A stretch of DNA of 5,691 nt, from positions 1 to 5,691 of the forward strand of contig CALFXE010000300.1 in the NCBI GenBank assembly GCA_937927845.1, in the 5' to 3' direction. The translations under genes and the position numbers were made by a program. This stretch comes from an uncultured Paludibacter sp. Its GTDB lineage: Bacteria; Bacteroidota; Bacteroidia; Bacteroidales; Paludibacteraceae. Of the stretch, positions 1 to 5,691 are shown piece by piece. A model generated the notes under the pieces. That model worked only from the letters and a program-made list of their open reading frames with translations. It made no database searches and was not told the DNA's origin. Within the stretch, counting starts at the first letter, position 1, and each line of letters starts with the position of its first letter.

Positions 1-1809
1 TTCTTTGAAATGGACCTGACCTTCAACAGTGGGTGCAATATAGGTACGGTTCTCTTCCGTTTTACCCTTGTAGTGGACACCCAGGACGTCACTTAATGCA
101 AAATCCACTAGCCGGTTGCCCTCCATGTTATTCATACCACTCTCACCGGTAACAACGAGGTTCCCTCCTTCTGAGACATATCGTCTAAACGCACGAATCT
201 CATCATCAGATAACACGTACTGGTTGGGAAGTACAATGACCGAATAACGATTTAAGTTGTCAAGTTGTGGCTCTCCAATAAAATCATAGAGTATATTATT
301 TCTCACCATCATACCTCCAATATTCTGCATATCCCGCACTATTGAAAAATAAGCACTTGCACTCCTCATCGGCACTCCGTTCTGTGCCGGATTGTAAGCA
401 GAGGCAAAATTTAAATAGAATCCCACATCTGATATCATTTCAGCATCTGGGTTTATAGCACGTTGATAGATACTTACCTGATCCTTTATACGCCCCATTC
501 GACGATAGAAATCCCTATCTATCGTGCCTATCGGGTCAATTGCATCGATGAAGGTAAAAGCTGCATTATGAGCATACGCACCTAACACGCTTGACCGCAA
601 TTCCTCATCCGTTTTTGTTGTAGTGTGAAATTCTAGATTATAACAACGAGATGTCATGAACTCTATCGGGCGATTTCGTGTAAGGTTGTTTAGATACTTA
701 CATATTACCGAATATTGCATAGGTTGGCCATAAAAATCACCGGCAAGGTAATCGCTGCGATTAAGGAACGACTGAGTTACACCACCTCCCCAACCAGACA
801 ACAGGGAAGTAGTCTGAAATGCGAGAGTTAAATCCGGATTAATGTTGTGGGCGGCATCTTGAATCATCTGTGCAAATTCATCAAACCAGCGCTCTCTACT
901 TCTTACGAAATCTACCCATTTAGGATCGTCCCAATTAATGACTTTAGGTATTTCTCGACCTGTCTCTGCTAGATATTTATCGCGACAACTTCCACAGTAA
1001 CACACTGTACCAAAATAGCCGATCATATCAATCCACAGGCCATCACAATCAAAACTTTTACTTAAATCCGTAATTTGTTCGCTCACAAAGCTACGATAGC
1101 CTTCATTATTCATACAGCATTGACCAAAACGAGAGAAGCTTCCATCTGCATTTTCAGTAGTGGAGCGGCCATCGGCCTTAATCATGCGCCACGAAGGGTA
1201 TGTATCGTATGCCCAACGGTTCCAGATGTTAAAATAAACGATAACTTTTATACCTTGTTTGTGAAGCGCATTGATCGTTTCGGAATTAATATCACGACCT
1301 TTCAACCCTTTGTGCATATGTCCCACTTTAGTAGGCCAAAAACACATCCCAAGACAGTTGCCAGCATAGATAATCGAAGCGTCAACCTTTGCATCAACCA
1401 TTGACTGTGCATACTCCTCAGGGGAAAATTCACTTAAGAATTCAGGATTCCAATCCGGAATATGCATATCTATGAGATTACGCCATGTTGATGTTTTATA
1501 CCACAAATTATCCTTTTCCGGCACGGGTTGATGAGAAGCAGACACTTCATCTAAAATAATATCAGTCCGGGTTAGAGGATGTTGGCTTGGCCTAAAGCTT
1601 GAAGCGTGATGTTTCTTGAAAGTATCGTTTATTCTTTTTACTTTCAAATTGGGTTGATTATATATGCCAGAGAAAACATCTTTAACCACAAAAGATTGTT
1701 GTACACTTTGACCGTTAACATCTTCAAAGAAATCCCCAGCTGTAGTATTTGATATTGGTAATATTATCAAAGATATCAACAAACATATCAATTTACAATA
1801 ATGACTCAT
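1..1809 (-). CDS. Secreted GHL6/GH42-like glycoside hydrolase, 3' end beyond left edge (candidate alpha-L-fucosidase)
   Basis: The frame is open for 603 codons from the ATG at 1809 to the left edge with no stop, so the C-terminus is missing. Residues 1-24 look like a Sec signal peptide (hydrophobic LICLLISLIILPIS, probable cleavage after TTA), implying a periplasmic or secreted protein. Residues 25 to about 105 match no domain I recognise. A TIM-barrel-like region starts near residue 110 (IDMHIPDWNPEF) and carries WPTKVG (158-163), HKGLKGRD (166-173), DGLWIDM (256-262), CYCGSC (270-275), YLAETGREIP (279-288) and FIDAIDP (420-426). This layout is typical of Pfam GHL6-type proteins related to GH42 and, as I recall, the GH151 alpha-L-fucosidases. 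D261 is the best candidate catalytic residue. From about residue 520 (YSVIVLPNQYVLSDDEIRAF, then VSEGGNLVVTGESG) it resembles the beta-galactosidase trimerization (glutamine-amidotransferase-like) domain. It follows susD by 100 bases in the same direction, consistent with a PUL enzyme. Hydrolase class is fairly secure; substrate is inference. Confidence 0.85.
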   Translation of the reverse strand, partial: MSHYCKLICLLISLIILPISNTTAGDFFEDVNGQSVQQSFVVKDVFSGIYNQPNLKVKRINDTFKKHHASSFRPSQHPLTRTDIILDEVSASHQPVPEKDNLWYKTSTWRNLIDMHIPDWNPEFLSEFSPEEYAQSMVDAKVDASIIYAGNCLGMCFWPTKVGHMHKGLKGRDINSETINALHKQGIKVIVYFNIWNRWAYDTYPSWRMIKADGRSTTENADGSFSRFGQCCMNNEGYRSFVSEQITDLSKSFDCDGLWIDMIGYFGTVCYCGSCRDKYLAETGREIPKVINWDDPKWVDFVRSRERWFDEFAQMIQDAAHNINPDLTLAFQTTSLLSGWGGGVTQSFLNRSDYLAGDFYGQPMQYSVICKYLNNLTRNRPIEFMTSRCYNLEFHTTTKTDEELRSSVLGAYAHNAAFTFIDAIDPIGTIDRDFYRRMGRIKDQVSIYQRAINPDAEMISDVGFYLNFASAYNPAQNGVPMRSASAYFSIVRDMQNIGGMMVRNNILYDFIGEPQLDNLNRYSVIVLPNQYVLSDDEIRAFRRYVSEGGNLVVTGESGMNNMEGNRLVDFALSDVLGVHYKGKTEENRTYIAPTVEGQVHFKE

Positions 1810-1841
1810 AATATTTTATTTTAATTCCCAATAAATCTACA

Positions 1842-1901
1842 AATTACTCTATTAGATTTCAGACTCTTATTGATGAAAAACTGAAATCTAATAGAGTAAT
1901 T
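1842..1901. repeat. Perfect 21-bp inverted repeat (hairpin) between susD and the hydrolase gene
   Basis: Bases 1842-1862 and 1881-1901 are exact reverse complements over 21 positions, separated by an 18-base loop (1863-1880). The structure starts 8 bases after the susD stop and ends 32 bases before the hydrolase start. The stem is AT-rich (6 G/C pairs of 21). On the transcribed minus strand it is followed by TGTAGATTTATTGGG, not a run of T, so it is not a textbook intrinsic terminator. Plausible roles are a 3'-end stabiliser of susCD mRNA, a partial terminator or attenuator that lowers downstream enzyme expression, or an RNase processing site. The inverted repeat is directly visible; the role is inference. 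Confidence 0.9.
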
Positions 1902-1909
1902 AGGGATAA

Positions 1910-3448
1910 TTAATATCCTGGATTCTGTTGTAAATCAGGATTTACCTGTGTTTCTCTGTAAGGTATCGGATAAATCAACCTGTTTTCAGTTATATTATAT
2001 GAATTCTCTGGTAAAAAATCATATTTTTGTTTCATTTTTTGCCCATATTCAGTCATGATTCCAATTACTTTGCCTGTTCTTATTAAATCTGTCCATCGAT
2101 GATTTTCAAATGCCAATTCATGACGTCTTTCATTCAATACATCGTCCAGGGTCACTTCAGTCAGGCTAGAAAGTCCTGCCCTATTCCTTACTCTGTTTAC
2201 TAATGGAAGAGCTTCACTTGCTTTTCCTTGTTGTACTAAATTTTCTGCTAGCAACAATAATGCATCAGCGAAACGAAATACAGGCCAATTCTCACCGGTA
2301 TTATTTGGCCTACTATATGGCCCGTGAATAAATTTAGAAATGTATGGATAATAAACCTTATCCGGTTCCGGAACATATTTACCCACATCTTTTATTGCAA
2401 GAATAACGACCGGATCAAAATAAGGATCTCCTCCGTTTAAAGTACCTTCTATAATTTTAATCGATGCTGGTAATCTTAAATCTCCTTCTTCATAAGAATC
2501 AATGAATTCCTGATTAGGTACATTCCATCCTCCCGGAGTTACGTTATTTACAGCCAATCCTGTTATTATAGCAGTATTCGCAGTTTTAGGCATCATATAA
2601 TATACGAAATTACTCTCTTGTCCATCAGGACCTTCTCTAAATTGAATCTCAAAAATTGATTCTTTGTGATTTTTATTAACAGAATTAAATACGTCAGCAT
2701 AATTATCTAAAAGATCGTAGTTCATTTTTAGAATATCACGCAACTCACTTTCTGCTAAAGAATATTCTCTTTGTGTCTTAGACATGTATGCCTTAGCCAA
2801 CAACATTTTTGCTGCTCCTGCGGTTGCTCTTCCTGATTGAGGAAAAGAAGTAACTGATGGCAGATTAGGAATAGCACTCTTTAAATCGGTTATTATTTGA
2901 TTATAAACCTCATCTGCAGAGGATCTTGATTTATACGAAGTTTTTTCGTCAATAACTTCTTCAAGGTATAAAGGCACCCCTCCGTAGTGTGTAACTAAAT
3001 CAAAATAATAAAACGCTCTTAGAAATAGAGTTTCGCCCGAAATCTTTTGTTTAAATTGATCACTTAAATCTGCCGTTTGAAGTCGAGATAAAATGGTATT
3101 GGTTCTTGAAATACCCGTATAATCACTGTAATACCTATTATTTACAGCTGTTGTTTGTGATTGATCCGTCCATTGAATAATATCTTCTACCCAGTTAGCC
3201 GGCCCACGGTCGGGTGCATAATAACGAAAAAATGTATTATCAGCTCTCATTTCATCCATATACATTCCAGGATAAACAATGGATCGTAAAGGTGTATAAG
3301 CTGCAACAAGGGCCAAATCAAAATGAGATTCAGTCTTATAAAAAATACCTGAGGTTATAGATGTTTCAGGAGATATTTTAAGAAATTCGTCACTGCATGA
3401 GTTCAATAGAACTATCCCGATCAAATAAAATATTATATTTTTTTTCAT
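1910..3448 (-). CDS. SusD/RagB-family surface glycan-binding lipoprotein
   Basis: This is a complete 512-residue protein, a usual length for SusD-like proteins. It is expected to sit on the outer surface as the lid of the SusC transporter and to capture oligo- or polysaccharide. The N-terminus is a lipoprotein signal peptide with lipobox LLNSC (lipidated Cys18). The following SDE matches the acidic lipoprotein export signal that sends Bacteroidota lipoproteins to the surface. Family landmarks run in order: GETLFLRAFYYFDLVTHYGG (138-157) and GRATAGAAKMLLAKAYM (206-222) in the TPR-bearing N-terminal half; WPVFRFADALLLLAE (388-402), NRVRNRAGL (418-426) and LNERRHELAFENHRWTDLIR (438-457) in the RagB/SusD C-terminal part; and the classic ending NPDLQQNPGY. 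The ATG at 3448 is chosen because it directly precedes the signal peptide. No Shine-Dalgarno motif is visible in the 12-base spacer after susC, which suggests co-transcription and perhaps coupled translation. Substrate specificity cannot be read from the family motifs. Confidence 0.96.
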   Translation of the reverse strand: MKKNIIFYLIGIVLLNSCSDEFLKISPETSITSGIFYKTESHFDLALVAAYTPLRSIVYPGMYMDEMRADNTFFRYYAPDRGPANWVEDIIQWTDQSQTTAVNNRYYSDYTGISRTNTILSRLQTADLSDQFKQKISGETLFLRAFYYFDLVTHYGGVPLYLEEVIDEKTSYKSRSSADEVYNQIITDLKSAIPNLPSVTSFPQSGRATAGAAKMLLAKAYMSKTQREYSLAESELRDILKMNYDLLDNYADVFNSVNKNHKESIFEIQFREGPDGQESNFVYYMMPKTANTAIITGLAVNNVTPGGWNVPNQEFIDSYEEGDLRLPASIKIIEGTLNGGDPYFDPVVILAIKDVGKYVPEPDKVYYPYISKFIHGPYSRPNNTGENWPVFRFADALLLLAENLVQQGKASEALPLVNRVRNRAGLSSLTEVTLDDVLNERRHELAFENHRWTDLIRTGKVIGIMTEYGQKMKQKYDFLPENSYNITENRLIYPIPYRETQVNPDLQQNPGY

Positions 3449-3460
3449 AATTTTTATTTT

Positions 3461-5691
3461 TTAAAAAGTTATGTCTGCTCCAATAGTAAATGTTCTCGGA
3501 ATAGGATATGGAGCAAAATCTCTTCCTTCGTTAAGCCCATCTAGACCGTATTGACTAGCTTCAGGATTCGGGCCAGGATAACTTGTAATCATAAAAGCAT
3601 TTTGAGCACTAATGTACACTCTAGCACTTTTAAATATGTTTTTAAAAGGAAATGTATACCCCAGGGCTATGTTCTTTCCTGATAGAAAAGATCCATCAAA
3701 AATTTGTCTTGAATTGTTAAAACGATGAAGCGGATTTGAATTACTCCTTGGCAAATCACCCTTTCCAGGATTATCAACCGATCTCCATCTATCTAAAGCA
3801 GCAGGTGTTACGTTAAAAACTCCATCGATATTTTCTATCGATAACATATCACCTTTGAAAACATCACCACCGAATCTACCAATCAAGCCAATACTAAGGT
3901 CGAAATTCTTGTATGAAAAGTTATTGGTAAGACCATAAACGAATTTAGGATTAGGATCGCCAATAAAAGTTTTATCATACTGCGGATCAATAAGTCCATC
4001 AGGTACACCATCAGGTCCACTAATATCTTTAAGCCTTACTGAACCTACATCAGAACCTCCATAAACAGTAATGTGAGGCCCTTCTGCTAATTCAGCTTCA
4101 TTCATAAAAACGCCTTCATAAACATAACCGTAAAACTGACCGATGGGATGTCCAACTTCAGTTCTGTTAAAATCAACATTTTCTTGGTAACCTCCGATAG
4201 GTTTATCTTCTGTACCCAGTTTTTTAACCATGTTTCGATCAAGTCCGAATGTTAGCTGAGTATCCCATTTAAATTCTTTCACGAAATTTCTGGTTTCCAA
4301 GCTGAATTCATGTCCCCAAAAATCAAATTCTCCAATATTAGATTGGATACTCCCAAAACCAGAAGCATTTGGAATTTCAACAGCATATAATAACCCATTG
4401 GTTGTTTTCCAGTAATAATCGTACATAAAAAAGATTCGATCATTAAAAAGGCCTAGATCAAAACCAAGATCATTCTGAACAGTTGTTTCCCATGTCAACG
4501 AAGAATTTCCTAAATTGGAAATTGCCTTCCCTGATACTACAGCGTCGCTAAATACATAATTAGCATCACCCACGGAACTTATATGCGAATAATTTCCGAT
4601 ATTATAGTTACCTACTTTACCGGTGCTTGCCCGTAATTTTAAGAAACTTATGCTAGACTCATATTTTTGCATAAAATCTTCTTCCGATATTATCCATCCA
4701 ATTGAAGCTGAAGGAAATACACCGTATTTTTTGTTATCACCAAATCTAGACGAACCATCCCGTCTTATTGCCAAAGAAGTTAAATATTTTCCTTTGTAAT
4801 TATAATTTAACCTTCCCAAAGCTGAAACAAGTGAATATTCCGATGTTCCTACATTTCCAACCCTGGTTTTGGCAACATTAATCCATGGAATTTCATCATC
4901 TGGGAAAAGAGATCCAGTGATAGTACTACTCTCACTTCTAACACGTTGAGCGGAATATCCCAACAATATATCAAAATTATGAACTTCATTAATACTTTTA
5001 GTATAATTGAGAGTATTTTCTAATTGCCAATTTATACTATTCGAAGTATTGTACGAACCGGTAGCAGGGTTTGGAGGAGATTGAAACATTGCTCCCTGAG
5101 CAGTAGAAGGACTCCAATAACGATTTTTATAATTTCCTAGATCAACATCCGTTCTTAATTTATAAGTTAATCCGTCAATTATTTTATATTCGCCGAAAAA
5201 GTTTGCCAAAAGATTCGTTGTCTGTGCAGGATTTTCCCGTTCAGTTAGTACTCTATACCAGTTAGGATTAGGAAACATTCCAGGAGAAGAAAATCCAACC
5301 GGAAGAGTTCCGTCAGGATTTTTATATTCCAGTGTAGGGTCCATTATGTAAGCAGATGACATGAAACTCCAATATGCAGGTGCAAAACTCTGATTATCGG
5401 TATTTAAATAGTTCACAGCCAAATTTAGTCCAAAAGTTAATTTATCTGAGATATTAAATATATTATTAGATCTTGCAGTAATTCTTTCAGCCATTGTATT
5501 AAGAAGAATTCCCTGATTATTATTATAGCTCAAATTAAGGTTGGATTTAACTTTTTCTGTTCCACTGGATATAGATAAGTTGTAATTTTGAATTGTCGCG
5601 TTTGGATTTAATAAGATTTCAAACCAATCAGTCCCATCATTCGGACCATACTGCTCCGGGTTTTTATATCTTTCAGGTACTTCAATCCCCT
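3461..5691 (-). CDS. SusC/RagA-family TonB-dependent outer-membrane transporter, 5' end beyond right edge
   Basis: The visible part is 742 residues plus a TAA stop. The frame stays open to the right edge, so the start is outside. SusC proteins are usually about 1000 residues or more, so roughly 250-350 residues (signal peptide, carboxypeptidase-regulatory-like domain, TonB box, most of the plug) should be missing. The fragment opens at the plug-to-barrel junction: NPEQYGPNDGTDWFEILLNP, then QNYNLSISSGTEK, which is highly characteristic of SusC. Barrel landmarks include RRDGSSRFGDNKKYGVFPSA (residues 309-328 of the fragment), ISEEDF and LKLRASTGKVGN. It ends in PRTFTIGADITF, with the terminal phenylalanine typical of outer-membrane beta-barrels. 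The protein should import oligosaccharides into the periplasm using TonB-ExbBD energy, paired with the SusD-like lipoprotein encoded 12 bases downstream. No promoter or regulator gene lies inside the window. No frameshift or internal stop was seen. Confidence 0.96.
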   Translation of the reverse strand, partial: GIEVPERYKNPEQYGPNDGTDWFEILLNPNATIQNYNLSISSGTEKVKSNLNLSYNNNQGILLNTMAERITARSNNIFNISDKLTFGLNLAVNYLNTDNQSFAPAYWSFMSSAYIMDPTLEYKNPDGTLPVGFSSPGMFPNPNWYRVLTERENPAQTTNLLANFFGEYKIIDGLTYKLRTDVDLGNYKNRYWSPSTAQGAMFQSPPNPATGSYNTSNSINWQLENTLNYTKSINEVHNFDILLGYSAQRVRSESSTITGSLFPDDEIPWINVAKTRVGNVGTSEYSLVSALGRLNYNYKGKYLTSLAIRRDGSSRFGDNKKYGVFPSASIGWIISEEDFMQKYESSISFLKLRASTGKVGNYNIGNYSHISSVGDANYVFSDAVVSGKAISNLGNSSLTWETTVQNDLGFDLGLFNDRIFFMYDYYWKTTNGLLYAVEIPNASGFGSIQSNIGEFDFWGHEFSLETRNFVKEFKWDTQLTFGLDRNMVKKLGTEDKPIGGYQENVDFNRTEVGHPIGQFYGYVYEGVFMNEAELAEGPHITVYGGSDVGSVRLKDISGPDGVPDGLIDPQYDKTFIGDPNPKFVYGLTNNFSYKNFDLSIGLIGRFGGDVFKGDMLSIENIDGVFNVTPAALDRWRSVDNPGKGDLPRSNSNPLHRFNNSRQIFDGSFLSGKNIALGYTFPFKNIFKSARVYISAQNAFMITSYPGPNPEASQYGLDGLNEGRDFAPYPIPRTFTIGADITF

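Noticed and set aside
1075..1404. A 109-codon plus-strand open frame
   Set aside because: It lies wholly antisense inside the well-supported hydrolase gene, has no recognisable motif, and does not look like a protein family. It is a shadow frame.
1781..1797. Cys5 or Cys9 of the hydrolase as a lipoprotein cysteine
   Set aside because: Both lie at the start of the hydrophobic stretch, not after it, so they do not form a lipobox. A standard signal peptidase I site after residue 24 fits better.
1832..1839. TAGATTTA on the minus strand as a Bacteroidota -7 promoter element (TAnnTTTG) for the hydrolase
   Set aside because: It misses the final G and no TTTG element lies at the expected distance upstream. 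It falls directly after the hairpin in AT-rich DNA where such matches are common.
1842..1901. Calling the inverted repeat a rho-independent terminator
   Set aside because: The stem is not GC-rich and no T tract follows it on either strand. Only the inverted repeat itself is supported.
3449..3460. A regulatory element or separate promoter between susC and susD
   Set aside because: The spacer is only 12 bases of A and T, with no motif. A shared transcript is the simplest explanation.
5531..5533. TTG at 5533 as the start of the SusC-like protein
   Set aside because: The same frame continues open to the right edge and encodes the typical SusC plug-barrel junction (DWFEILLNP, QNYNLSISSGTEK). The TTG is an internal leucine codon.

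Overview
This window is a fragment of a Bacteroidota (Bacteroidetes) polysaccharide utilization locus (PUL). The main evidence is a tandem susC-like/susD-like pair on the minus strand. Supporting signs are AT-rich DNA, AT-rich start regions without a clear Shine-Dalgarno sequence, and a lipoprotein signal with acidic residues just after the lipid-bearing cysteine. Nothing in the sequence identifies the genus or habitat.

All three genes are on the minus strand, so transcription runs from right to left. From 5691 to 3461 is a SusC-like TonB-dependent outer-membrane transporter. It is cut by the right edge, so its signal peptide and most of its plug domain lie outside. After a 12-base AT-only spacer comes a complete 512-residue SusD-like lipoprotein (3448 to 1910). 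A 100-base gap follows (1909 to 1810) and contains a perfect 21-bp inverted repeat with an 18-base loop, beginning 8 bases after the susD stop. From 1809 to the left edge is a secreted glycoside-hydrolase-like gene, open for 603 codons with no stop inside the window. It has a signal peptide, a TIM-barrel-type domain resembling the 'hypothetical glycosyl hydrolase 6' (GHL6) group, and the start of a beta-galactosidase-trimerization-type domain.

The proposed division of labour follows the Sus paradigm. SusD captures glycan at the cell surface, SusC imports oligosaccharide using TonB energy, and the periplasmic hydrolase trims it. The closest characterised activity I can suggest for the hydrolase is alpha-L-fucosidase (GH151-like). 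That is family-level inference, and the substrate of this PUL is not determined by the sequence.

The known-type content is ordinary for a PUL. The points worth a second look are the long intergenic hairpin, the contrast in base and codon use between the hydrolase and the susCD pair, and a GH42-like cysteine cluster next to an aspartate in the hydrolase. I did not find convincing evidence of a wholly new system.
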